Shown here in pieces: positions 43,162 to 52,769 of a stretch of DNA of 64,000 nt (positions are counted from its first letter, which is position 1; each line of letters begins with the position of its first letter). The DNA is from Lagierella sp. (GTDB lineage: Bacteria; Bacillota; Clostridia; Tissierellales; Peptoniphilaceae), in assembly GCF_029983815.1 (NCBI RefSeq), contig NZ_JASBYU010000001.1:62001-126000 (forward strand), read 5' to 3'. The notes under the pieces were generated by a model. The model did no database searches. It saw nothing but the letters and a program-made list of their open reading frames with translations, and was not told where the DNA came from. Both the position numbers and the translations under genes were made by a program.

Positions 43162-44508
43162 ATGCTATTAAATCAACTGACTCACATTGACGAACTAAAA
43201 ATCATAGACAGTAATATACTTAAGAATGAAGATATATATTTAACTTCAACCAGCAATTTGGTAAATAATAATGTACTTTCAATAATTGAGGAAGAAGAAA
43301 TAATTAAACTCAATCCAAAAGAGGGTAATTTTTTTGTTCTAAATTCCACGGGCAAATTCAATAGCCTTGAAAAAATAAATGTTTTATTCTCTTCCATTGA
43401 AAGTCAAGTAGAAGCTTTGAAAACCCTACAGAACATTTTAACAAATAATTTTAAATTTACAGAAAAAATTTATACAGTAATATCACAGGATTTAGGTCTG
43501 GAAAAGCTATTGACCACTATAGGAGATCAGTTTAAGGACAAGGTGTGCCTTCTTGATAGCAACAAAAAATTATTATACAACCCCTATGATTTCAATAAAG
43601 TAAGTCAGCTTTTCCCATTAAAATATATTTCAGCAACCTCTTCGAGACTATTTGCTTACCTAGCCTTTGAAAATAATCATGATGAAGAAAAAAACATAAT
43701 AGATTATTTGAATTCAATTATTTCAAATTATGTATATAGAGAAATGAAAAAATTACAAACTTCCTATGATAGTTTTTATGACAGCCTGAAAGGTCTATTA
43801 AATAAGGATTTTTCTGACGAAGATTTCGAATTACTTAAAAACTTAAACTGGGATATAAACGATTACTACGAAGCATATTTTATAAAACTAGAAGGTGGTC
43901 TGTTTAAATATAGAGAGATGTTTGTCCATGGAAATAGGTTTATCTTAGACAATCCACAATATCTATTCTCAGTTTTAAACAAAAATCACTTGATTATTAT
44001 AATAAATAAGACAAAGCTAAATAAAGAGAAAATCCATGAAGAAATTTTAGATTTTATAAGAAAATACAAACTAGATTACTATAGTCACAATTTGAAAAAT
44101 AATTTGCTCGATTTAAATAAAGCCTATTCATTGGCAAAATATATCTTTGAAAACGAAGTTGGATTACAGTCCAACGGACAAAACAATCTTCATAAGTTAT
44201 TTTATTCAAGAATTGGAAACTTGGATTTTTTAAATATATTGATTCCTGATGAATTAGGACCTTTACTAGAGCATGATTTAGAAAAGAATTCAGAATTTCT
44301 ACAAACTTTGTACCTGTATTTATTAGAAGAACGATCTTTAATAAAAGTAGCTGAGATAATGGACATCCACCGAAATTCCGTGGTATATAGGATAAATAGG
44401 ATTTCAGAACTTGTAGATATAGACTTTGAGGATTTAAAAGTAAGATATAATCTATTGATTGGTTTAGAAATCCTAAAGGAACTATATCCAAAGCTAATCA
44501 CCTTATAA
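43162..44508 (+). CDS. PucR/CdaR-family transcriptional regulator
   Basis: A 448-aa regulator. The C-terminal HTH_30 domain (about residues 385-440) is clear: YLLEERSLIKVAEIMDIHRN followed by SVVYRINRISEL and LLIGLEILKEL. The middle part (about 230-350) fits the GGDEF-like CdaR/PucR fold; the N-terminal 200 residues are not a standard purine-catabolism PucR domain and may sense another ligand. Such regulators usually control an adjacent gene set, but its neighbours are convergent or unrelated, so the target is unknown. A TTGATA/TATAGG pair with 17-bp spacing, or an overlapping TGATATACT, and AAGGTG precede the ATG. Confidence 0.85.
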   Translation: MLLNQLTHIDELKIIDSNILKNEDIYLTSTSNLVNNNVLSIIEEEEIIKLNPKEGNFFVLNSTGKFNSLEKINVLFSSIESQVEALKTLQNILTNNFKFTEKIYTVISQDLGLEKLLTTIGDQFKDKVCLLDSNKKLLYNPYDFNKVSQLFPLKYISATSSRLFAYLAFENNHDEEKNIIDYLNSIISNYVYREMKKLQTSYDSFYDSLKGLLNKDFSDEDFELLKNLNWDINDYYEAYFIKLEGGLFKYREMFVHGNRFILDNPQYLFSVLNKNHLIIIINKTKLNKEKIHEEILDFIRKYKLDYYSHNLKNNLLDLNKAYSLAKYIFENEVGLQSNGQNNLHKLFYSRIGNLDFLNILIPDELGPLLEHDLEKNSEFLQTLYLYLLEERSLIKVAEIMDIHRNSVVYRINRISELVDIDFEDLKVRYNLLIGLEILKELYPKLITL

Positions 44509-44525
44509 AACAATTCTTAAATAAG

Positions 44526-44573
44526 AAGGCACCCATCTTGAAAATGATAAAATCATTTCACTATGGGTGCCTT
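44526..44573. terminator. Bidirectional terminator between the convergent PucR-like and TPR genes
   Basis: AAGGCACCCAT (44526-44536) pairs with ATGGGTGCCTT (44563-44573), an 11-bp perfect outer stem enclosing an inner ATGAT/ATCAT stem. CTTTTCT follows on the plus strand, so it ends the regulator gene; the minus-strand exit reads CTTCTTATTT and can serve the TPR gene. Confidence 0.9.
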
Positions 44574-44577
44574 TTCT

Positions 44578-45675
44578 CTATTTATCCAAAGTCTTAATCT
44601 TTTCCAATAATATCATTGCATTATTAAAAAGCTCTTCAGAAATATCATAATAGCTAACTACATTTTCTAAATCTTCCTTAGCTTTATCCACTAAACCAAG
44701 ATTCAGGTAGATTACTGCCCTATTAAATAATAGTGGTGCATTTTCACCTATGGAATCTAGTGCAATATTAATAATTCCTAAGGACTCCATAACCAACCCA
44801 ACTTGAGCTAGTACAAAACTATAGTCTATAAAGAAACTTGGATCCTTTAAATCTTGATGTTCCTTATGGGTGTCTTCAAAAATGTTAAGTGCTCTTTGAG
44901 TATTTCCTAGATTATAATGGGCCATTGCCAGATATTGATTTTTCTTGTAATTAATTGTATCAATATTTTCTAAAATATTTACAACTTCTTTATATTCTCC
45001 CCTTTGTAGGAGATTAAAAGCCTTTTGAATTCCTGAATCAGTTACAACCTCATGCAAAAGAGGTGCAATTTTATCTCTAAGTTCAGCTTCATATGAATTT
45101 CCACTGGAAAGTTCCAGTGCCTTTCTTAAATAGTATTCAGCTTTCATCGGATTTTGTTCAATCATTTCTATTGTTCCAAAGAGTATATAATTATATGGAT
45201 ACCCTGGATATTTTCTTATATTTTCATTCAAAACCTTTTTTGACTCTTCTAAAAATAAAGCATCTAAACTATTGTCAAAATAGTCCTTTAAGGCTGAAGC
45301 ATATGCAAAATCTGAGGCTTCAGATGAAAAATTTTCATGGATAAATTTAAAGAAGATAAGTGCATTTTCATGGTTGAATTCCACTTCTTCCATCGCTAAA
45401 GTCATCAAATATCCTTCTGGGTTATCTATACTTTCCTTAAGAAAATTTAAATACTCTTTTTTGTATAGAAAATCCTCATCCACTCCACATATATATAACA
45501 TTCCTCTAATGAAGTAGTCCATATCTATCTCTTCTGTGAAAGTATCATTTTTTAATTCTTCCATAAAATCAGATTTTATTATGGGAAGAGGGAAATTGTA
45601 TATTCCCTTATCCTTTAACTCCAAAAAGTAAATATTTTTTGTTTTGTCATTAAAAAAATCCCTTATATTATTCAT
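44578..45675 (-). CDS. Tetratricopeptide-repeat protein
   Basis: A 365-aa cytoplasmic protein without signal peptide or membrane segment. The C-terminal half contains TPR-like helical pairs, for example NPMKAEYYLRKALEL, MAHYNLGNTQRALNIFEDTHK and LLFNRAVIYLNLGLVDKAKEDLENV. The N-terminal 130 residues are not recognised. It overlaps the membrane-protein gene by up to 8 bp and probably forms a unit with it and the radical SAM gene upstream. It most likely mediates protein-protein contacts; the partner is unknown. Confidence 0.8.
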   Translation of the reverse strand: MNNIRDFFNDKTKNIYFLELKDKGIYNFPLPIIKSDFMEELKNDTFTEEIDMDYFIRGMLYICGVDEDFLYKKEYLNFLKESIDNPEGYLMTLAMEEVEFNHENALIFFKFIHENFSSEASDFAYASALKDYFDNSLDALFLEESKKVLNENIRKYPGYPYNYILFGTIEMIEQNPMKAEYYLRKALELSSGNSYEAELRDKIAPLLHEVVTDSGIQKAFNLLQRGEYKEVVNILENIDTINYKKNQYLAMAHYNLGNTQRALNIFEDTHKEHQDLKDPSFFIDYSFVLAQVGLVMESLGIINIALDSIGENAPLLFNRAVIYLNLGLVDKAKEDLENVVSYYDISEELFNNAMILLEKIKTLDK

Positions 45676-46387
45676 TATTAAAATTCCTCATAAACTCTCT
45701 TTTCCTTCTAGAGGACCCATTTAGTTCATCAAATAAAACCCCTCTATATATCATGTAAATTCCCGCAAGTAATACTATTAAAACACTTACTAAAATTCCC
45801 TTTATATCCTTCAAATTTAAAATTGCCAATAGATTTTGACCTCTCATCACATAGTAAAAAATTAAAGATATAATTATATTTGAAAGTCCCCAATTAACTA
45901 AATTGTTTTTAAAAAAATCTACACTATAAACAATTGAGTTGAATCCGTCATATTCTTCTAAATAAATAGTCTCTGGCAATGCATTAAAGACCAGCAGTGA
46001 AATCAAATATATGATTCTATACAAATTACCATTTACCGTTCTCAATAGGAAATTAACCAAGTACAAAATAAATCCTATTTGTAGTATTTTTATGGCAAAC
46101 TGACTAAAGTCATAATTTTGATACAGGGTTTTACTTTTACTATCCTTAACAGCTCTATATAAAATTGACATAAGAAATCCAATTATAAAAACTCGTAAAA
46201 TGTAGATAAGTAAACCCGAAAAATATCCACCACCTTTAACTATTCCAAAAAGTATATTAGATAAAATATTAGTGGATATTATGCCAGCAATAATTATTGC
46301 CGATACTATAATTATATATCGTGGATTCTTAAAAGTTCTCTTTAATGCCTTCTGTTGAATATGAAAAAAATCTTTAAAAATATCCAT
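45668..46387 (-). CDS. Uncharacterised polytopic membrane protein
   Basis: A 239-aa protein I cannot assign to a named family. About six hydrophobic segments are visible, including IIIVSAIIIAGIISTNIL, LLIYILRVFIIGFLMSILY, ILQIGFILYLVNFLL and ISVLIVLLAGIYMIY-like stretches; the C-terminus is basic (SRRKREFMRNF). GGAGG lies before the ATG at 46387, which is taken instead of an earlier in-frame start. It is sandwiched between the B12-type radical SAM protein and the TPR protein. Confidence 0.75.
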   Translation of the reverse strand: MDIFKDFFHIQQKALKRTFKNPRYIIIVSAIIIAGIISTNILSNILFGIVKGGGYFSGLLIYILRVFIIGFLMSILYRAVKDSKSKTLYQNYDFSQFAIKILQIGFILYLVNFLLRTVNGNLYRIIYLISLLVFNALPETIYLEEYDGFNSIVYSVDFFKNNLVNWGLSNIIISLIFYYVMRGQNLLAILNLKDIKGILVSVLIVLLAGIYMIYRGVLFDELNGSSRRKREFMRNFNNE

Positions 46388-46389
46388 TA

Positions 46390-48084
46390 TTACCTCCAAT
46401 ATCCCGTTAAGTTATAATATACCCCATCCCTAATTCTATACAACAGTACCAAATCTTCCTTAACGATACTTTTAGAGCAGATATTATAATTGTATTTTAT
46501 AAAAATGTATTCCTTAACTAACTTTTTTGCGGGAACATCCTCTATTTCGATTAGTTTTAATACTTCTTCATCTTTCAACATATCGTGTTGAATTGAATTT
46601 TCTACTCTTTGAGGCTTTAGAAAAAATGGTATCCTTCCATTTGTAATGACATAATCATGAATGAGTAATTCACATAGTAAATCCAAATCCGAAAAATCTC
46701 TCTTAATAAAAAAGTCTTTTAAAATAGAGTACAAACTGTCCCTGGAATGATTCACTAAAAAATGTCCACTATTATCCCAGTAATTCGCCAAGTCCAAGAA
46801 GAAAGAGTAATAGTCAGGATATTTATTTTCAAAGAGGTAGTTCAATGTATTAGAAAAATAACCCTCATTGTAGTATTTATCCAGGATTACTTCAATCTTT
46901 TTTACTTCCTGAAGTTCCATATACGAAATCCATTTCGTAGAAATTACTTCAAAGGGCGCCTTGGGATCGAATTTGATTTCAAATTCCTTGGTCTTTTCAT
47001 AAATCGGAGAACCCTTTAAAACTTTTAAAAAGCCCAATTGTAATTTATCCGGTTTAATAGAGATTATATCGTTAAAAGATTTTCTCAAACTCTTTAAATC
47101 TTCATAGGGAAGGCCTGCTATTAGATCTAGATGAAGGTGAATATTGCCAAAGGACATAATCTCTTTACAAACCTTTTTTATCATATCAAAATCTCCTACT
47201 CTTTTAATAGCTTTGCAAGTAGAAAGATTTGTAGACTGTACTCCTACCTCAAACTGAAATAAGTCCTTCCTAGCCTTTTTAAAGAGATTTAAATAATCCA
47301 TATCGATAAGTTGAGGATGTATTTCTAAGTGGAAAGTGGTTAATCCATTATCGTTTTCTAAGATAAAACTAAGTATTTTCAAACTTCTTTCCTTATTAAA
47401 ATTAAAAGTCCTATCTATAAATTTAACCAAGGGAACATTCTCGTCCAAGAACAATTTTATGTCCTCTAAACATTTGTCCAAGGGATAAAATCTCACCCTT
47501 CCCGTGGAAGAGGATAGACAAAATTCACAATTATATGGACATCCTCTGGAGGTTTCATAATAGACGATTTTCTTGTCCTTAATGTATTCAGGAGTATATT
47601 CTATTAGTGAATTTTCCAAGTTTACCTGTTGATAAATATCATTTCCTACAACCTCTTCACCATTTAAAGTCACCACTCCTGAAGGAAGTTTTTCTGATTC
47701 GTTACTGATATAGTCTAAAAGCTTTAAAAAAGACTCCTCTCCCTCTCCTGACATAATAAAGTCAATATGTGGATGTTTCTTTATCAAATCCTTAGAATTA
47801 AAGGATACTTCCGGACCACCAAGTAAAATTATCAGGTCTTCATCTATTAACTTCAATTTCTCTACGATTTCTAAAGTCTTCTCAACATTCCAAATATATG
47901 TGGAAAAACCTACAATATCGTATCTTCCTCTTATGATCTGATATATGATATCATCACTGTTTTGATTTATCGTAAAATCAATACAGTCACAATTGTATTT
48001 TGGATACACAGAGTCCTTTAAATATCGAATAGCAATATTACTATGGATATACTTTGTATTCATAGATGTAAGTAAAATTTTCAT
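46390..48084 (-). CDS. B12-binding-domain radical SAM protein (DUF4080 type)
   Basis: A 564-aa class B-like radical SAM protein. Residues 1-140 form a cobalamin-binding-like Rossmann domain (GRYDIVGFSTYIWNVEKT, ILLGGPEVSF); the radical SAM core starts at RGCPYNCEFC with Cys182, Cys186 and Cys189, followed by FIDRTFNFNKERSL and FQFEVGVQSTNLST. The C-terminal 180 residues fit the DUF4080 extension. No substrate is known for this group; the canonical B12 DxHxxG lower-ligand motif is not visible, so cobalamin may be bound base-off or not at all. It lies 8 bp after mutS2 in the same direction. Confidence 0.87.
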   Translation of the reverse strand: MKILLTSMNTKYIHSNIAIRYLKDSVYPKYNCDCIDFTINQNSDDIIYQIIRGRYDIVGFSTYIWNVEKTLEIVEKLKLIDEDLIILLGGPEVSFNSKDLIKKHPHIDFIMSGEGEESFLKLLDYISNESEKLPSGVVTLNGEEVVGNDIYQQVNLENSLIEYTPEYIKDKKIVYYETSRGCPYNCEFCLSSSTGRVRFYPLDKCLEDIKLFLDENVPLVKFIDRTFNFNKERSLKILSFILENDNGLTTFHLEIHPQLIDMDYLNLFKKARKDLFQFEVGVQSTNLSTCKAIKRVGDFDMIKKVCKEIMSFGNIHLHLDLIAGLPYEDLKSLRKSFNDIISIKPDKLQLGFLKVLKGSPIYEKTKEFEIKFDPKAPFEVISTKWISYMELQEVKKIEVILDKYYNEGYFSNTLNYLFENKYPDYYSFFLDLANYWDNSGHFLVNHSRDSLYSILKDFFIKRDFSDLDLLCELLIHDYVITNGRIPFFLKPQRVENSIQHDMLKDEEVLKLIEIEDVPAKKLVKEYIFIKYNYNICSKSIVKEDLVLLYRIRDGVYYNLTGYWR

Positions 48085-48092
48085 GATTTCCC

Positions 48093-50465
48093 CTATTTCA
48101 ATTCTACAACGGTGACTCCAAGGCCTCCCTCATTAAACTCTCCGTCTCTAAACTTTTTAATCAATCTATGGGTCCTAAGATATTCTTGTACTCCCTTTCT
48201 TAAAACTCCAGTACCCTTTCCATGAATGATAGAAAGTTCTTTTATTCCCACTATATATGCATCGTCAAGGAATTTATCAATTTCATAGATTGACTCTTCA
48301 ATATTTTTCCCCCTTAAATCCAGTTCTCTTTTGACATTTGAACCAGACTTAGATTGAATTATACTCTTTATACTATAATTTGCTTTTTTCTCCTCTTCAG
48401 ATTCTACTAATTTGAGATTCTTAATATTGGCATTTACCTTCATTATGCCAACTTGTACTTGAACTTCACCTTTTCTATCAGGATTGGTAACTACTTCACC
48501 AACTTCTCCCATTCCAAGTATTTCAACATTATCTCCCAATTTAATATCTTCTTTTCCAGATTTTTTATTAACTTTTAAAATAGATTTGTTTTCAGATTTT
48601 TTATCTAAATGCTTATTAAATCTATTTTCAATGTCAACAGCTTGAGAAGCAATATTGTCCTTATTAGAATTGCTTAAGAATTTTAGCTCTTTTAATAGTT
48701 GGGAAGATTCCTCTTTAGCACTTCTAATGATTTCATAGGCTTCACTTTGAGCCTGTTCTATAATATTTGCCCTTTCATTCTTAGATTTTTCAATTTCTGA
48801 GTCCAGACGTCTTTTTAAATTAGAAACCTCTTGCTCCAATAAAATCTGTCTTTGTTTACTCTCCTCGATTTCTTTTCTATCGGTATCAATTTGGTTTAAT
48901 ATATCTTCGAAGGACTGCTCTTCCTTTGGAATAATCTTTTTTGCATCAGAAATTATACTTTCAGAAAGTCCTAACCTTCTTGAAATCTCAAAGGCATTTG
49001 ACTTACCTGGAATACCGATTGTAAGCTTAAAAGTTGGACTAAGTGTCTTTACGTCAAACTCCACAGAACCATTTTTTACCCCAGGCGTATTTAATGCAAA
49101 TAATTTCAATTGAGAATAATGGGTTGTAGCAACAGTTCTAATATTTCTCTTTAAGAGCCTACTCAAAATGGATATTGCAAGTGCCGCACCTTCAGTAGGA
49201 TCAGTGCCAGCTCCAAGTTCATCAAATAATACTAGGGAGTTTTGTTTTACATTTTTTAGAATATCAACAATATTTGTCATATGAGAAGAAAATGTACTGA
49301 GGGATTGTTCGATACTTTGTTCATCCCCTATATCACTATATACTTCATCGAATACGGCTATTTTTGTATCCTGTTTACAAGGAATTAAAAGCCCAGACTG
49401 AGTCATAATAGTTAAAAGTCCTAGGGTTTTTAAAGTTACGGTTTTACCCCCTGTATTAGGTCCAGTAATAACCAAAGTATTATAATCATCACCTAAATTC
49501 AGATCAATGGGAACTACTTTTTCAGGATCTAGGAGAGGGTGTCTTGCGCTTTTCATATCAACTATTCCTAAGGTATTCACTTCTGGCCTAATACCGTTTA
49601 AATCTATCCCTAGAGATCCCTTTGCAAAAATAAAGTCCAACTGAGCCATATTATTTTGATTATGGATGATATCTTCATGAACATTTAATAGAAGATTAGA
49701 TAGCTCCTTTAAAATCTTTTTAATCTCGTCGGCTTCTTCAAGTTGTAAAGTTCTTATATCGTTGTTAATTTCTACTACAGCTATAGGTTCGATAAACACG
49801 GTTTGTCCTGAACTGGATTGGTCATGTACTATCCCCTTTACAGAGGACTTGTTCTCAGATTTAACTGGAATAACATATCTTCCATCCCTTACTGTGACAT
49901 AGGAATCCTGAAGCAATTTTTGTGAACTTTGGGACTTTAAAATTTGATTTAACTTTACTCTAATCGAATCCGTTTTCGAAATAATTTCTCTTCTAATCCT
50001 CTTTAACTCAGAACTTGCGTTATCACTTATCTCCGTCTCAGAGATAATAGCATTACTTATCTGTCTTTCAATATTAGGATAGGGTTTTAATAAACTTATA
50101 AGATTACCTACAATCGGAAATTTTTCGATGTTTTCTTCATTATCATTAAAGTACTTTTTTGTATCTTGCACCGATCGTAGTAAAGTCGCAGCATCCAAAA
50201 GCTCCCTATTATCCAAACTTCCACCTTTTTCAACATGCCTAAGCAATAGCCTAAAATCTTGTATCTCATAAATTGGAGGTCTTCCAAGAGCATAAATTAA
50301 AGACAATGCCTCTTCACTTTCCTTCAACTTATGAGTGATCGTTTTAATGTCGTTAATTGGCTCAAGTTCCATTGCCAGTCTTCTTCCTAGGTTTGAAGAT
50401 GTATGGCCAACCAATCTATCTTTAATTCTATTAAACTCTAAAATCTTCAAAGCCTTTTTATTCAT
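48093..50465 (-). CDS. mutS2: MutS2: Smr-domain endonuclease/ribosome-rescue ATPase
   Basis: A 790-aa MutS2. The core and clamp region leads to Walker A ITGPNTGGKTVTLKTLG (about residue 330), VFDEVYSDIGDEQSIEQSLSTF and VLFDELGAGTDPTEGAALA. A long coiled coil (about 515-640) precedes the C-terminal Smr domain, ELDLRGKNIEESIYEIDKFL and IHGKGTGVLRKGVQEYL. MutS2 lacks mismatch recognition; it suppresses recombination and, in B. subtilis, splits collided ribosomes. It starts directly after the U32 gene stop. Confidence 0.97.
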   Translation of the reverse strand: MNKKALKILEFNRIKDRLVGHTSSNLGRRLAMELEPINDIKTITHKLKESEEALSLIYALGRPPIYEIQDFRLLLRHVEKGGSLDNRELLDAATLLRSVQDTKKYFNDNEENIEKFPIVGNLISLLKPYPNIERQISNAIISETEISDNASSELKRIRREIISKTDSIRVKLNQILKSQSSQKLLQDSYVTVRDGRYVIPVKSENKSSVKGIVHDQSSSGQTVFIEPIAVVEINNDIRTLQLEEADEIKKILKELSNLLLNVHEDIIHNQNNMAQLDFIFAKGSLGIDLNGIRPEVNTLGIVDMKSARHPLLDPEKVVPIDLNLGDDYNTLVITGPNTGGKTVTLKTLGLLTIMTQSGLLIPCKQDTKIAVFDEVYSDIGDEQSIEQSLSTFSSHMTNIVDILKNVKQNSLVLFDELGAGTDPTEGAALAISILSRLLKRNIRTVATTHYSQLKLFALNTPGVKNGSVEFDVKTLSPTFKLTIGIPGKSNAFEISRRLGLSESIISDAKKIIPKEEQSFEDILNQIDTDRKEIEESKQRQILLEQEVSNLKRRLDSEIEKSKNERANIIEQAQSEAYEIIRSAKEESSQLLKELKFLSNSNKDNIASQAVDIENRFNKHLDKKSENKSILKVNKKSGKEDIKLGDNVEILGMGEVGEVVTNPDRKGEVQVQVGIMKVNANIKNLKLVESEEEKKANYSIKSIIQSKSGSNVKRELDLRGKNIEESIYEIDKFLDDAYIVGIKELSIIHGKGTGVLRKGVQEYLRTHRLIKKFRDGEFNEGGLGVTVVELK

Positions 50466-52769
50466 CTATTCAATCCCCTTCTCAAAATGTCCTGTAGTAT
50501 ATTTTTCAATATCAAAAACATTTTCGTCATCTTTTTTTCCGTTGATCTTCTTAAAATATATTCTAGATAGATCCTTAGTAGTTCCATTGTCAATTACTCT
50601 GACACTACCATTGGAAACGAAATTAATCCTGTGTAGCAAATAATACGCAAGCAATTGTTTTGTATGGTACAACTCGCTATATCCACTTTTTCTGATTATT
50701 TTAAATCTGTCCTTCCTTTCATTTTCCAAATATCCAACGTTAAAATTGCAGTACTCACAATTTTCATCATTTACACAATTTTTAAGAATAGAAAATGGAC
50801 AATGCTTCATAATCATTGAAATTAAAGGACCGTGGACAATAATCTCATATCTATTACTTACGTAGTTTAAAATATAATTTAATTCTTTTAAGTTTAATTC
50901 TGTGGATAGGGTAATCCTCTCTAATCCTAAACTTTCTAAAAATTTAAAACTATATATGTTCAGCACATTCAACCCATAATCAGAAACTATTTGCTTATGT
51001 GGGAAATTCTCCTTAATGAATTGAATATCTCCAATGTTATTAATTAAGAATCCTTTAAATTGATAATCCTGTAATTCTTTTGCCAGCTTATTTAAATCCC
51101 ATGAAAATATAATTCTTGGCATTTTAAAATAATTTCCATTTAAATAACTTCCTAAATTTTCAGTATAGATTTCTCCATATGGATTTTCCTTTTCTTCTGT
51201 TAAATTATTTTCTTCTAAATTAACAGAAATTATTCCATTATTAATATTGGTCAATGGCAAAACTTCCAACTTTACATGCTCCAATGGCTTTCTGTCATGG
51301 TAATTTGTAAGTTTAAAGTCCAATTGGGAAATGGCTCCCCTTCTAAGGGAATTAAGGATCTTTACGGGAATAAAGATATTGTCATCCATGTCAATTTCTA
51401 TATTTTTTGTGAAATAATCAGTATTACCAAGCTTCTTCAATGATGAAGAGACATCTTTTTCACTAATAGGGCTATTGATGGCCTTCATGATTTTATAGTC
51501 GGAAATTTCTCGTATTTCAATGTCCTTGTATTCTAAGTATAGTTCAGGTTTTTCTCCCAGCCTACCAATGAATTTTAGAAATATCTCCTGTTTTATTTCT
51601 ATTTCCTTATCTTTGATTTCATCTAACAATCTCGCTGAGCTTGACCTTATTACATTGGAATCTAATCGTAAATCAAAAAAATATTTTTCAAAGACCCTAT
51701 CTCCAACTCTATAATCTTTTTTTAATGTATAGGGTATGGATTTGCCTTTTTCCGTTTCTAATAATAATATATCCATTTCGTCTACATCTAAATTAAATTC
51801 TATTCCCTTATTACCCTTTATATTGATTATCTGTCCAACCTCTAAACCCTTCTTTCCTTCCTGACGATTTAGCTCTATATAGTTTTTGCCAAAATCTCCA
51901 AAAATTGTGCCCCTAGTATAACCTCTTAAGGCAACTTGTCTTAGTCTGTTTTCGTCAAAATCCAATCCATGAACCCTGTCATAGTAGGTTTTCACAACAT
52001 TATAGACGTATTCAGGTTTTTTCATACGCCCTTCTATTTTAAAGGATTTTACACCGATTTTTTGAAGTTTTTCAATATTATCTATAGTAGAAAGGTCCTT
52101 TGGACTGATAACAGAATTATAACCATAATTTTTGTCGATCTCTTTTTTATTTTCATTTAATAACTTGTAATCCATTCTACAAGGTTGAGCACATCTACCC
52201 CTATTTCCACTTCTATTTCCCAAATAAGAACTCATAAGACATTGTCCAGAACAAGAAACACAAAGGGACCCGTGAACAAAAACCTCTACTTCAATATCAA
52301 GTTCTTTACAGATCTTTTCAATCTCTTCTATAGGAGTCTCCCTCGCTAAAACAACTCTTTTAAATCCCAGTTCCTGTAATGCTTTCGCTCCATAATAATT
52401 GTTGATATTCATTTGAGTTGAAGCGTGTAAGTCCAAATCTGGAATGTGTTTCTTCAGAAGTTTAAATAGTCCCAAATCCTGAATTATTACTCCATCAACG
52501 TCCATATTATATAAATCGATGGCAAAGTTTAAAGCTTTTTCCAACTCCTCGTCATGAAATAGAGTGTTAACGGTAATATAAACCCTCACTCCTCGCCGAT
52601 GGCTCAATATGACAGCTTGTTTTAGCTCTTCTAAATCAAAGTTTGTGGCATATGCCCTTGCAGAATATAGATTTCCTCCAAGATAAACTCCACTTGCCCC
52701 TGCCTTTATAGCAGCTTCTAACATTTTCATATCTCCTACAGGAGCAAGTATTTCAGGAAAATCTTTCAT
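50466..52769 (-). CDS. U32 family peptidase/hydroxylase with DUF3656 (RlhA-like)
   Basis: A 767-aa protein. The N-terminal U32 domain begins EILAPVGDMKMLEAAIKAGASG and carries the four-cysteine set CVSCSGQC and CAQPC (Cys170, 173/177, 193, 197), which in relatives bind an Fe-S cluster. The DUF3656 insertion is seen around 380-490, and another Cys-rich segment (HCPFSILKNCVNDENCEYC) near 680. E. coli RlhA of this architecture hydroxylates C2501 of 23S rRNA; peptidase activity is doubtful. It lies between zapA and mutS2, as in many clostridia. Confidence 0.9.
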   Translation of the reverse strand: MKDFPEILAPVGDMKMLEAAIKAGASGVYLGGNLYSARAYATNFDLEELKQAVILSHRRGVRVYITVNTLFHDEELEKALNFAIDLYNMDVDGVIIQDLGLFKLLKKHIPDLDLHASTQMNINNYYGAKALQELGFKRVVLARETPIEEIEKICKELDIEVEVFVHGSLCVSCSGQCLMSSYLGNRSGNRGRCAQPCRMDYKLLNENKKEIDKNYGYNSVISPKDLSTIDNIEKLQKIGVKSFKIEGRMKKPEYVYNVVKTYYDRVHGLDFDENRLRQVALRGYTRGTIFGDFGKNYIELNRQEGKKGLEVGQIINIKGNKGIEFNLDVDEMDILLLETEKGKSIPYTLKKDYRVGDRVFEKYFFDLRLDSNVIRSSSARLLDEIKDKEIEIKQEIFLKFIGRLGEKPELYLEYKDIEIREISDYKIMKAINSPISEKDVSSSLKKLGNTDYFTKNIEIDMDDNIFIPVKILNSLRRGAISQLDFKLTNYHDRKPLEHVKLEVLPLTNINNGIISVNLEENNLTEEKENPYGEIYTENLGSYLNGNYFKMPRIIFSWDLNKLAKELQDYQFKGFLINNIGDIQFIKENFPHKQIVSDYGLNVLNIYSFKFLESLGLERITLSTELNLKELNYILNYVSNRYEIIVHGPLISMIMKHCPFSILKNCVNDENCEYCNFNVGYLENERKDRFKIIRKSGYSELYHTKQLLAYYLLHRINFVSNGSVRVIDNGTTKDLSRIYFKKINGKKDDENVFDIEKYTTGHFEKGIE

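Noticed and set aside
44054..44513. Two minus-strand open frames within the regulator gene
   Set aside because: Both lie antisense to the PucR/CdaR-like gene, whose HTH domain is clear in the plus frame over the same bases.
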